This document shows, in pieces, positions 1 to 7,193 of a stretch of DNA of 8,531 bases. Position 1 is the stretch's first letter. Every line of letters begins with the position of its first letter. The position numbers were made by a program, and so were the translations under genes. The notes below the pieces were generated by a model. That model saw only the letters and a program-made list of their open reading frames with translations. It was not told the origin of the DNA and searched no databases. The stretch spans positions 1 to 8,531 of the forward strand of contig JALWQD010000057.1 of the NCBI GenBank assembly GCA_026994735.1, read 5' to 3'. The stretch comes from Gammaproteobacteria bacterium (GTDB taxonomy: Bacteria > Pseudomonadota > Gammaproteobacteria > SZUA-140).

Positions 1-497
1 CTGCGAAAATGGCTGCCATGGCATTTTGGACAAGGCGGAATATGAGAGGTTTTTTTGAAATGCAGTGCTTGGCCACAATCCTGGCAGAAGAGCGTGCCAA
101 TGCTGGTTATCTCGCCACTGTGGTAGTTGCTGGACCGTTCTGCCTGCTGCTGGAGCATGAGGTGGGCAAGCTGGGTACGGTCGGCGACAGAAGTAAATAA
201 TTCGAGTAGCTGATCTTCGACCAGGGCGATATCAAAGCGTAGCCAGTCTACGAATTCCCGGGTTTTTTCTTTGCCGATGAAATTGGCAGCATCTTCGAGG
301 TCCCGGCGAATGTAAGAAGCGAGCAGATCGGCTTCATCGCGAGTGATGTCACCCAGCTCGACAGCCTTGGCACGGGCGTTATCGATGAAGTGCTGCAGGG
401 GTTTCTTGTCGGATCCATTCTTCCAGGCTTCATGAATATATTGCAGCATCCGGTCATAGGCTTTGGTCAATTCATGCTGGCGCTGATGATCGGTCAT
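1..497 (-). CDS. ybeL: DUF1451 zinc-ribbon protein, YbeL type (3' end cut by window edge)
   Basis: The frame reads leftwards from an ATG at 497 and stays open for 165 codons to the window edge, so its stop lies outside. A clear ribosome-binding site (AAGGAGA, 504-510) sits six bases before the ATG. The N-terminal two thirds is a charged, mostly helical region (about residues 1-125). A C-terminal zinc ribbon follows, with Cys138, Cys141, Cys156 and Cys159 (CQDC ... CPKC). The YHSGE segment just before the ribbon and the overall length match E. coli YbeL as I recall it (about 160 aa), so only a few residues should be missing. Its biochemical role is not known; a zinc-binding fold is all the sequence supports. 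The divergent position next to leuS is the same as in E. coli, which supports the assignment. Confidence 0.85.
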   Translation of the reverse strand, partial: MTDHQRQHELTKAYDRMLQYIHEAWKNGSDKKPLQHFIDNARAKAVELGDITRDEADLLASYIRRDLEDAANFIGKEKTREFVDWLRFDIALVEDQLLELFTSVADRTQLAHLMLQQQAERSSNYHSGEITSIGTLFCQDCGQALHFKKTSHIPPCPKCHGSHFR

Positions 498-768
498 GGT
501 ATTTCTCCTTAAAGATGACAGACGAGTGACGAGAGCGCCGGATGGGGCTGGCTAACGCTGGTTTTGACTGACAAAATGGCCGCTGTGTTCTCCAGCGGGA
601 GCCATCCGTTTGCCGATCTCCTCACGATCACCTCCATACAAGGCTCGCCTTATGTAATAATGCGGCCATTTTATGGGATCACAAGATGTGATTGTCGGAA
701 ACGATCGTTTGACTTGCCGTACAGGGATCTTGGCAGTGCCGTCAATTTACGAGAAGAAGATTATTGGT
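498..768. promoter_or_regulatory. Divergent ybeL/leuS spacer with several dyad elements
   Basis: This 271-base spacer must hold the promoters for both divergent genes, but I see no strong sigma70 match for leuS. For ybeL, a weak minus-strand candidate pairs TTGTGA (679-684) with CATTAT (657-662) at 16-base spacing. The spacer also contains a perfect 12-base palindrome, AAACGATCGTTT (699-710), an imperfect hairpin-like dyad, ATCACA-AGA-TGTGAT (678-692), and a distant 11-base inverted repeat annotated separately. The dyads could be operators or leader RNA structure. No known regulator site is recognised. Confidence 0.4.
573..672. repeat. 11-bp perfect inverted repeat flanking 78 bp upstream of leuS
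   Basis: AAAATGGCCGC at 573-583 is the exact reverse complement of GCGGCCATTTT at 662-672. In RNA the arms could pair and enclose a 78-base loop that itself contains a small AAGGC/GCCTT hairpin (about 640-651). Whether it acts at the DNA or RNA level is unknown. It has no T tract, so it is not a standard intrinsic terminator. Confidence 0.45.
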
Positions 769-3258
769 ATGGATGAAAAAGGTCATGACAGGCAGCAGCA
801 GGGGCAACGATATGATCCGGCCACTCTGGAGGTAGCGATACAGGCTGAGTGGCTGGCAGCGGGTGTCTATCGTGCTGATGAGCAGGCAGCTGGGGAGAAG
901 TATTATTGCCTGGCGATGTTTCCCTATCCCAGTGGCCGTCTGCATATGGGCCATGTGCGCAACTATACCTTGGCCGATGTGATTGCCCGCTATCAGCGTA
1001 TGCAAGGCAAGAATGTCCTGCAGCCGATGGGCTGGGACGCTTTTGGTTTGCCGGCTGAAAATGCGGCCATCAAGCATGGCGTGCCACCGGCTCAGTGGAC
1101 CCATGAAAATATGGCTTATATGCGCCGTCAGCTGCAGCGTCTTGGTTTTGCCTATGACTGGCAGCGTGAAATTGCCACTTGCCAGCCGGAATACTATCGC
1201 TGGGAACAGTGGCTCTTTCTGCGCTTGCTGAAGAAGGGGACTGTTTATCGTAAGACATCGCCGGTTAACTGGTGTCCTCATGACCAGACTGTGCTGGCTA
1301 ATGAGCAGGTTGTCGATGGTCGTTGTTGGCGCTGTGATACTGCCGTAGAGCGGCGTGAGATTGCTCAGTGGTTTATGCGAATCACGGCCTATGCTGACGA
1401 ATTACTGGCCGGTCTTGACAAGCTGGAGTCCTGGCCTGAGCAGGTGCGTACCATGCAGCGCCACTGGATCGGGCGTTCGGAAGGCGTTTCTCTGCAATTT
1501 GCTGTTGTCGGCGATGATCAGCCGCTGACTGTTTATACGACACGGGTAGATACCCTCATGGGCGTTACCTACCTGGCCGTGGCTGCAGAGCATCCTTTGG
1601 CGCGGCGAGCAGCCGAAATGGACCCGGTTGTTGACGATTTTACGGCGGAATGCCGTCGCAGTGTGATGGCTGAATCGGCGCTCGAGACGATGGAGAAAAA
1701 GGGCATGGATACCGGTTTCAAGGCCGTGCATCCACTGACTGGTGAATATGTGCCCGTCTGGGTCGCTAATTTTGTCCTCATGTCTTACGGCAGTGGCGCT
1801 GTAATGTCAGTGCCGGCGCATGATCAGCGTGATTTCGATTTTGCTGCTCGCTATGGCCTGCCTGTGCGCCCTGTTATCTATCCTGTCGATGAAAGCATCA
1901 TTGTCGATTTCGAGCAAGCCGCTTTTGTGAATGATGGTTTGTTGCGTGATTCGGGAGCTTTTGATGGCCTTACCTCGGCAGCGGCGCGGGAAGCCATTGC
2001 CGATGCCCTGGGAGAGAAGAGCTGTGGCCAGCGTGAGGTACATTACCGGTTGCGTGACTGGGGGGTCTCGCGACAGCGTTATTGGGGCACACCGATACCT
2101 GTTGTTCATTGTCCGGATTGTGGCATTGTGCCTGTGAAAGAGGCGGATTTACCGGTTGTATTGCCGACCGATGTGACGCTCGATGGCAGCGGTTCGCCAT
2201 TGGCTGCTATGGATGATTTTCGTTTAACTCGCTGCCCTGTTTGTGACGGTGAGGCCGAGCGTGAAACAGATACCTTCGACACGTTTATGGAATCCTCCTG
2301 GTATTATGGCCGCTATACCTGCCCGGACAATGACCAGGCGATGCTTGATCAGCGTGCCGATGACTGGCTTCCAGTTGATCAATATGTCGGTGGTATTGAA
2401 CATGCCATTTTGCATTTGCTCTATGCCCGTTTTTTTCATCGTCTGCTGCGTGATGAAGGTTTGGTGGCAACCGATGAACCCTTTGCCCGTTTGCTGACAC
2501 AGGGCATGGTGCTGAAAGATGGCAGTAAAATGTCGAAATCAAAAGGAAATACGGTGGACCCGGAAGCGCTGATTGAGCAATACGGTGCCGATGCCGTGCG
2601 CCTGTTTATTCTTTTTGCAGCACCGCCAGAGCAATCGCTGGAGTGGTCTGACAGTGGCATGGAAGGTGCCTCACGCTTTCTCAAACGGCTCTGGGCACGG
2701 GTTGGCAGTCATTGTGCGGGCGCTGCAGTTGGCGTATTGAAGGCAGACAGCCTCAATGATCAACAGCGTAATTTACGTCGCCAATTACACGAATTAATAG
2801 CTCGGGCGAGCGATGCTATCGGGCGTCGGCAGACATTCAATACAGCGATTGCGGCGACGATGGAAATGGTTAATACCCTTTATCGTTTTGAGGATGACAG
2901 TGCCCAGGGGCGTGCTGTGGTGCAGGAATGCTGTTCTGTGGTGGTGCGGATTCTGGCCCCTATTGTGCCACATATTTGTACGGTTCTTTGGCGGCAGTTG
3001 GGTGAGCCAGGCGAGGTTATTGATGCTCCCTGGCCGTTGCTGGATGAGGCAGCGCTGAGTTCGGAGAGCATGATCCTGGTTGTCCAGGTCAATGGCAAAG
3101 TACGTGGCCGCATTACGATACCGACAAGCGCCGATGAGGATGCCATTACAGCCGCAGCCATAGCCGATGAAAATGTCAGTCGTTTTGTTGCTGACTTGAC
3201 GGTAAAGCGGGTTATTGTTGTACCCGGTCGCCTGGTTAATATTGTCGCTGTGCCATGA
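769..3258 (+). CDS. leuS: Leucyl-tRNA synthetase, compact form
   Basis: A class I aminoacyl-tRNA synthetase that charges tRNA-Leu with leucine in the cytoplasm. From the ATG at 769 it is 829 residues long. The catalytic HIGH motif appears as HMGH (59-62) after PYPSGRL, and KMSKS lies at 587-591. The CP1 editing domain (roughly 220-420) has TTRVDT (258-263), where the usual form is TTRPDT, and VPAHDQRD (348-355). Two cysteine sets are visible: CP..C..C at 169/186/189, and a CPDC...CPVC pair at 448/451/489/492. The second pair should bind zinc and is absent from E. coli LeuRS. QGMVLKDG runs straight into KMSKS, so the leucine-specific insertion present in E. coli is missing. The frame is open upstream to an ATG at 673, but homology begins just after 769, and a weak AGAAGA precedes that ATG. 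Its stop overlaps lptE by ATGA. Confidence 0.97.
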   Translation: MDEKGHDRQQQGQRYDPATLEVAIQAEWLAAGVYRADEQAAGEKYYCLAMFPYPSGRLHMGHVRNYTLADVIARYQRMQGKNVLQPMGWDAFGLPAENAAIKHGVPPAQWTHENMAYMRRQLQRLGFAYDWQREIATCQPEYYRWEQWLFLRLLKKGTVYRKTSPVNWCPHDQTVLANEQVVDGRCWRCDTAVERREIAQWFMRITAYADELLAGLDKLESWPEQVRTMQRHWIGRSEGVSLQFAVVGDDQPLTVYTTRVDTLMGVTYLAVAAEHPLARRAAEMDPVVDDFTAECRRSVMAESALETMEKKGMDTGFKAVHPLTGEYVPVWVANFVLMSYGSGAVMSVPAHDQRDFDFAARYGLPVRPVIYPVDESIIVDFEQAAFVNDGLLRDSGAFDGLTSAAAREAIADALGEKSCGQREVHYRLRDWGVSRQRYWGTPIPVVHCPDCGIVPVKEADLPVVLPTDVTLDGSGSPLAAMDDFRLTRCPVCDGEAERETDTFDTFMESSWYYGRYTCPDNDQAMLDQRADDWLPVDQYVGGIEHAILHLLYARFFHRLLRDEGLVATDEPFARLLTQGMVLKDGSKMSKSKGNTVDPEALIEQYGADAVRLFILFAAPPEQSLEWSDSGMEGASRFLKRLWARVGSHCAGAAVGVLKADSLNDQQRNLRRQLHELIARASDAIGRRQTFNTAIAATMEMVNTLYRFEDDSAQGRAVVQECCSVVVRILAPIVPHICTVLWRQLGEPGEVIDAPWPLLDEAALSSESMILVVQVNGKVRGRITIPTSADEDAITAAAIADENVSRFVADLTVKRVIVVPGRLVNIVAVP

Positions 3259-3746
3259 GCAAATGTCTTGCCGGTGGTTTTGTCTGGGCACTTGTTTTGA
3301 GCCTTGCTGGCTGCGGTTTTCACCTGCGAGGCAATGATGCCCAGTTTACCGGTTTGCCCGCAATTTATATCGAAGGTGAGGATATCGCCTTGCTCGATTT
3401 GTTGCGGCAGACACTGCAGGATGCCGGCGCGCTGGTGGTCGAGAAAGCGGCGGCAACGAAGGTCCATTTGCTGATTCGTTCCGAGACCCTGGATCGTCGT
3501 GTATTGTCTGTCAATACTTCAGGTAAGGTGCAGGAATATATCCTCTTTTATCGACTTGATTTTAGTCTCGGAGATCCGGGGAAGGCACCGATACAGACGA
3601 TTGAGCTGCAGCGTGACTTCGATTTTACCGGCACAGATGTGCTGGCTAAAGAGGATGAAGCTGCCAGTCTTTTCCGGCAGATGAGGCGTGAAACAGCCCG
3701 GCACTTGCTGCGGCGTTTACAAGCACAGTTGAAATCACAGCAATGA
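3255..3746 (+). CDS. lptE: LPS-assembly lipoprotein LptE
   Basis: A 163-residue outer-membrane lipoprotein that plugs the LptD barrel and helps deliver lipopolysaccharide to the outer leaflet. The N-terminus is a lipoprotein signal: a hydrophobic stretch (about 5-18) ends in the lipobox LAGC, with Cys20 as the predicted lipidated residue. GFHLRG follows, the typical start of mature LptE/RlpB proteins. The rest matches the small alpha/beta domain, including the SVNTSGKVQEYILFYRLDFSL region (about 88-107) in which the YxLxY-like strand is conserved. The ATG overlaps the leuS stop by four bases, so translational coupling is likely. No strong ribosome-binding site is visible inside leuS. The leuS-lptE-holA order is the standard gammaproteobacterial one. 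Sequence conservation in this family is low, so position and lipobox carry much of the call. Confidence 0.94.
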   Translation: MSKCLAGGFVWALVLSLAGCGFHLRGNDAQFTGLPAIYIEGEDIALLDLLRQTLQDAGALVVEKAAATKVHLLIRSETLDRRVLSVNTSGKVQEYILFYRLDFSLGDPGKAPIQTIELQRDFDFTGTDVLAKEDEAASLFRQMRRETARHLLRRLQAQLKSQQ

Positions 3747-3761
3747 CTTTGGGGTCGGGTC

Positions 3762-4793
3762 ATGCAACTTCGTCCTGAAGGATTAACGTCGGCTCTGCAG
3801 GCGGGAATGCCATCTGTTTTTCTCCTTTCAGGAGATGATCCTTTGTTGCAGCAGGAGGCGAGCGATGAAATTCGCCACGCTGCCCGGCGTGATGGCTATG
3901 ATGAGCGGCGCATCTTTGATGTTAATGCTGCTTTTGACTGGCAGGAGTTGACGGCGGCGGCACAGGAACTGTCCCTGTTTAGTCGCCGCCGCCTGCTTGA
4001 GTTAAGAATGCCGGATAGCCGTCCCGGCAAGGACGGTGCAGCCGCCTTAACGGCCTATGCGGCAGCACCTCCGACAGACACCTGTCTGTTGATTTGCAGC
4101 GGCCGTCTTGATGCTGGTCAGCGCAAAGCGCGTTGGTACAAGGCTCTCGATGCGGTCGGCATGACGATGACCCTGTGGCCGGTCGAGCAAGGCAATCTGG
4201 GGCAGTGGATTGCCCAGCGTATGCACCGGTCCGGTTTGCGCGCAACTGCGGAGGCCTGCGAGCTGCTGGCAGAACGTGTTGAAGGGAATTTGCTGGCTTG
4301 TGTTCAGGAAATAGAGAAGTTGCTTGTCCTCAAGGGAGAAGGGGCAGATATCGGTGCTGAGGAGATTATCGAATTGGTCGCGGATAGTGCCCGCTACGAT
4401 GTTTTTAAATTGGTTGATGCCGCGCTGGTTGCGGATCCGGCCAGGGTCGCGAGAATTCTTGATGGCTTGCGTCAGGAGGGTGTGGCGGCAGCACTGATTT
4501 TGTGGGCACTGAGTCGAGAAATTCACAGTCTTCAGGGAATGCTGGCAGAAATTGGGCAAGGCCAGTCGATGGAGCAAGTGATTGGCCGCCGCCGTATCTG
4601 GCCACGGGCACGTCAGCAGCGGACGCGTGCCGCCCTGCAGCGCTTGTCTGCAGACAAAGTCTGGCGTTTGTTGAGTCTGGCGGCGCGAGTGGAGAAGATG
4701 GTAAAGGGACGCCTGCAGGGCAATCCCTGGGATGAATTGTTACAATTGTCATTGTTACTGGCCGGAATGGATCTCTTTCGGGTGACGGCTTGA
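3762..4793 (+). CDS. holA: DNA polymerase III delta subunit
   Basis: The delta subunit of the clamp-loader complex, which opens the beta sliding clamp so that it can be placed on primed DNA. It is 343 residues, the same length as E. coli HolA. FLLSGDDPLLQQE (about 20-32) matches the N-terminal YLLxGxDPLLxxE signature. SLF at 71-73 corresponds to the hydrophobic wedge residues (Leu73-Phe74 in E. coli) that insert into beta. The middle carries GNLLACVQEIEKL, a well-conserved part of domain II. The C-terminal helical collar region ends in WDELLQLSLLLAG. As expected for delta, no functional Walker A motif is present. The ATG lies 15 bases after the lptE stop and is preceded by a G-rich stretch but no clear ribosome-binding site, so coupling to upstream translation is plausible. 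Confidence 0.96.
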   Translation: MQLRPEGLTSALQAGMPSVFLLSGDDPLLQQEASDEIRHAARRDGYDERRIFDVNAAFDWQELTAAAQELSLFSRRRLLELRMPDSRPGKDGAAALTAYAAAPPTDTCLLICSGRLDAGQRKARWYKALDAVGMTMTLWPVEQGNLGQWIAQRMHRSGLRATAEACELLAERVEGNLLACVQEIEKLLVLKGEGADIGAEEIIELVADSARYDVFKLVDAALVADPARVARILDGLRQEGVAAALILWALSREIHSLQGMLAEIGQGQSMEQVIGRRRIWPRARQQRTRAALQRLSADKVWRLLSLAARVEKMVKGRLQGNPWDELLQLSLLLAGMDLFRVTA

Positions 4794-4817
4794 TGAAAAA
4801 TGCAGAGAGGAACTCAG

Positions 4818-6077
4818 TTGTTGGATATCAAAGAATATATGTACGATGTCGGTCAGCGGGCCCGGCAGGCTGGGCGTACACTGGCAGCCGCCGGAACGGC
4901 AGCAAAAGACCAGGCCTTGCTGGCTATCGCCGATGCCCTGCAGGCTGATGAAAAGGTTTTGCTCGAAGCCAATGGTATCGATATGCAGCGTGGCCAGGAA
5001 AATGGTCTTGATGCTGCCTTGCTTGACCGTCTGGCGCTCGATGAAGGGCGAATCTCAGCCATGGCTGAGGGATTGCGGCAAATTGCCGCTTTGCCTGATC
5101 CAGTGGGTGAAATCGCCCAGCTGGTGAATCGTCCGTCAGGCATCCAGGTCGGTAAAATGCGTGTGCCGCTGGGGGTTGTCGGGATTATCTACGAATCTCG
5201 TCCGAATGTGACAGCCGATGCCGCCGGACTCTGTTTGAAGTCCGGGAATGCGACAATATTGCGTGGTGGCTCGGAAGCAATTGAATCGAATCAGGCGATA
5301 GCCCGCTGTATTCATGCCGGTCTTGCGCAGGCTGGTTTGCCTGCTGATGCCGTACAGATTGTTGCCACCACAGACCGCACTGCAGTGACGGAACTGGTGC
5401 GCTTGAAAGGCTTCGTTGATATCATCATTCCCCGTGGTGGTCCGGGGTTGATCGAAGCAGTCGCTGATGCTGCATTGATGCCTGTGCTGAAGCATCTGCA
5501 TGGCGTCTGTCACGTTTATATTGATTCTGAGGCTGACATCAAGAAGGCGATTGCTGTTGCTTTTAATGCGAAAACACAGCGCTACGGGACTTGTAATACC
5601 ATGGAAACGTTACTGGTTGCCCGCGATATTGCCGCCCAGGTGTTGCCTGAATTGGCCCATCGCTATGCTGAAAAGGGCGTCGAGTTGCGTGGCTGTGCCG
5701 AGACATGCCAATTATTGCCTGCCTGCCTGCTGGCGAGCGAAGAAGACTGGTCGGCCGAGTATCTGGCACCCATTCTGGCGATTCGCCTGGTGAGTAATAT
5801 TGATGAGGCCATGGAACATATACACCGTTATGGCTCTGATCATACAGAGTCCATTATTAGCGAAAATCAGCAGCACTGTCGCCGTTTTTTACGCGAAGTT
5901 GATGCCAGCTCAGTCATGATCAATGCCTCGACGCGTTTTGCCGATGGTTTTGAATATGGCCTCGGGGCCGAGATTGGCATTAGCACTGACAAAATTCATG
6001 CGCGCGGTCCGGTGGGTCTTGAAGGTCTGACTTCGCAAAAATATATTGTCATTGGTGATGGCCATATTCGCAACTGA
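4818..6077 (+). CDS. proA: Gamma-glutamyl phosphate reductase (proline synthesis)
   Basis: An NADPH-dependent reductase of the aldehyde-dehydrogenase superfamily. It converts gamma-glutamyl phosphate to glutamate semialdehyde, the second step of proline synthesis. The catalytic cysteine is Cys259 in TCNTMETLL. IIYESRPNVT (123-132), LKSGNATILRGG (140-151), IPRGGPG (204-210) and the ProA signature AMEHIHRYGSDHTESI (331-346) are all intact. GLGAEIGISTDKIHARGPVG (381-400) is near the C-terminus. I chose the TTG at 4818 because AGAGGA (4806-4811) lies six bases before it and it gives an N-terminus like that of Pseudomonas ProA (419 aa). An in-frame ATG at 4800 would add six residues but has no ribosome-binding site. 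A TTG at 4821 is also possible. No proB is in the window. Placement between holA and nadD differs from E. coli but resembles pseudomonad order. Confidence 0.96.
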   Translation: MLDIKEYMYDVGQRARQAGRTLAAAGTAAKDQALLAIADALQADEKVLLEANGIDMQRGQENGLDAALLDRLALDEGRISAMAEGLRQIAALPDPVGEIAQLVNRPSGIQVGKMRVPLGVVGIIYESRPNVTADAAGLCLKSGNATILRGGSEAIESNQAIARCIHAGLAQAGLPADAVQIVATTDRTAVTELVRLKGFVDIIIPRGGPGLIEAVADAALMPVLKHLHGVCHVYIDSEADIKKAIAVAFNAKTQRYGTCNTMETLLVARDIAAQVLPELAHRYAEKGVELRGCAETCQLLPACLLASEEDWSAEYLAPILAIRLVSNIDEAMEHIHRYGSDHTESIISENQQHCRRFLREVDASSVMINASTRFADGFEYGLGAEIGISTDKIHARGPVGLEGLTSQKYIVIGDGHIRN

Positions 6078-6080
6078 TCG

Positions 6081-6104
6081 GGCCGCTGGGCAGCAGCGGG
6101 GGCC
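6081..6104 (+). other. Small GC-rich hairpin between proA and nadD
   Basis: CCGCTG (6083-6088) can pair with CAGCGG (6094-6099) around a five-base loop, and GG/CC can extend the stem past a small bulge. It ends ten bases before the nadD TTG start. There is no T run, so it is not a terminator. It may shape the weak nadD ribosome-binding region, but this is inference from base pairing alone. Confidence 0.35.
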
Positions 6105-6113
6105 AGGCAACAC

Positions 6114-6737
6114 TTGTTAGCAATCTTTGGCGGCACTTTCGATCCCGTGCATCTTGGTCATCTGCGCATGGCCATTGAGGCAGCAGAGGCGCTGTCCGCG
6201 CGGGAGCTGCGTTTTCTTCCCTGCCGACAACCGGTTCATCGAGCGCCAACCCGCGCCAGTGCAAAAGACCGTCTGGCGATGTTGCAGCTGGCAATCCAGG
6301 GGGAGCCCTGTTTTCGTGTCGATCGGCGAGAGATCGAGCGAGCGACACCCTCGTATATGATCGAGACACTGACTTCTCTGCGTCTGGAGAACCCTGACGA
6401 GAGTATTACCTTGATATTGGGGATGGATGCTTTTGCTACGCTCCCGACTTGGCAGGCATGGCAGAAAATTCCGGAATGGGCACATTTGCTGGTACTGCGC
6501 CGGGCACACAGCCCCGTACATATTACGGAGCCCTTGCAGGCGCTATTGTACCAGCGCCAGGTTGACAGGCCAGCGGCACTCGCAGCCACGACTGCCGGTA
6601 AGATCTGTTATCTGCAAACAACACCCCTGGATATTTCTTCCTCAGCCGTTCGTGCGCTGCTGACCGAAGGGCGCTCGGCGAGATTTTTATTACCTGACAG
6701 TGTTCTTGATTATATTCAGGCACAGCAACTTTATTAA
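6114..6737 (+). CDS. nadD: Nicotinate-mononucleotide adenylyltransferase, TTG start
   Basis: Transfers AMP from ATP to nicotinate mononucleotide to form deamido-NAD, a central step of NAD synthesis. The 207-residue product begins MLAIFGGTFDPVHLGH. This contains the nucleotidyltransferase HxGH motif (13-16) preceded by the GGTFDP loop. GMDAFATLPTWQAW (about 103-116) and ISSSAVR (174-180), the C-terminal ATP-binding motif, are both present. The frame upstream contains no ATG or GTG before the proA stop, so the TTG at 6114 is the only conventional start ahead of the essential GGTFDP loop. A partial ribosome-binding sequence (CAGG, 6104-6107) lies six bases away. The poor start suggests low expression or coupling to proA. 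nadD is in the same frame as proA, separated by one TGA and twelve sense codons. Confidence 0.95.
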   Translation: MLAIFGGTFDPVHLGHLRMAIEAAEALSARELRFLPCRQPVHRAPTRASAKDRLAMLQLAIQGEPCFRVDRREIERATPSYMIETLTSLRLENPDESITLILGMDAFATLPTWQAWQKIPEWAHLLVLRRAHSPVHITEPLQALLYQRQVDRPAALAATTAGKICYLQTTPLDISSSAVRALLTEGRSARFLLPDSVLDYIQAQQLY

Positions 6738-6761
6738 CGGCCTGCTAGAATAGCTGCCGTT
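6736..6761 (+). other. Hairpin over the nadD stop / rsfS leader
   Basis: AACGGC (6736-6741) pairs with GCCGTT (6756-6761). Inside it, GCTA (6744-6747) pairs with TAGC (6751-6754) around a GAA loop, giving ten base pairs with one asymmetric interior loop. It begins inside the nadD TAA codon and ends eight bases before the rsfS ribosome-binding site. Only three Ts follow, so it is a poor terminator. An RNA processing or stability role is possible but unproven. Confidence 0.4.
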
Positions 6762-6783
6762 TGTGACCGAGGATCGATCTATC

Positions 6784-7137
6784 ATGCATCAATCAACCAT
6801 TCGCCTTAAGGATCTGGCAGTCGCCGCTCTTGAGGATCTCAAGGCCGAGGCCATTACCATCCTTGATGTGACAACCATGAGCAGTATGACGGACATCATG
6901 ATTGTTGCCAGCGGTCGTTCCAACCGTCAGGTACGATCGCTGACCCAGCACCTGGTCAGTAAAGCCAAGGCAGCAGGGATTCCGCCGCTCGGTGTTGAAG
7001 GTGAGCGGGAAGGCGAGTGGGGGCTGGTTGATCTTGGCGATGTCATTGTCCATGTGATGCAGCCGACAGTGCGTGACTTTTATCAGCTGGAAAAGCTCTG
7101 GCAGATTGATGATTCGGCTTCGGCTGAGGATGTCTAG
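6784..7137 (+). CDS. rsfS: Ribosomal silencing factor RsfS
   Basis: Binds ribosomal protein uL14 (L14) on the large subunit and blocks subunit joining when nutrients are scarce. It is a small alpha/beta protein of the RsfS/Iojap/YbeB family. From the ATG at 6784 it is 117 residues. Visible family signatures are TDIMIVASGRSNRQV (36-50), PLGVEGEREGEWGLVDLGD (68-86) and VIVHVM..TVRDFYQLEKLW (87-106). GAGGA (6769-6773) lies ten bases before the ATG. A GTG at 6763 would add seven residues but lies upstream of that site, so ATG is preferred. The last eleven residues after LEKLW are an acidic tail slightly longer than in E. coli (about 105 aa). The gene sits between nadD and rlmH as in most gammaproteobacteria. 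Confidence 0.96.
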   Translation: MHQSTIRLKDLAVAALEDLKAEAITILDVTTMSSMTDIMIVASGRSNRQVRSLTQHLVSKAKAAGIPPLGVEGEREGEWGLVDLGDVIVHVMQPTVRDFYQLEKLWQIDDSASAEDV

Positions 7138-7154
7138 CGGATTGATGCCAGCAT

Positions 7155-7179
7155 CGACCGTTTAGTCACGGTTGTTTTT
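7155..7179 (+). terminator. Weak intrinsic terminator or attenuator between rsfS and rlmH
   Basis: CGACCGT (7155-7161) pairs with ACGGTTG (7168-7174), a seven-pair stem including one G-T pair, with a six-base loop. Five Ts follow immediately (7175-7179). This has the form of a Rho-independent terminator, but the stem is short. It lies 15 bases before the rlmH ATG, so it would lower rlmH transcription rather than close the unit completely. Confidence 0.45.
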
Positions 7180-7193
7180 CAGCGATTATTGTT

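Noticed and set aside
9..200. Plus-strand frame at the left edge
   Set aside because: It is antisense to the zinc-ribbon gene, whose four cysteines, length and ribosome-binding site make it the real coding strand.
679..691. TCACA-N3-TGTGA as a CRP site
   Set aside because: A CRP site has TGTGA-N6-TCACA; here the half-sites are in the opposite order with the wrong spacing.
673..768. Longer leuS start at ATG 673 adding 32 residues
   Set aside because: The added residues have no similarity to LeuRS N-termini, and the family-conserved region begins shortly after the 769 ATG.
660..776. 38-codon frame upstream of leuS, with its stop overlapping the leuS ATG, as a possible leader peptide
   Set aside because: It is not leucine-rich, has no ribosome-binding site, and has Cys/Arg-rich content typical of chance translation. 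Only its overlap with leuS is suggestive.
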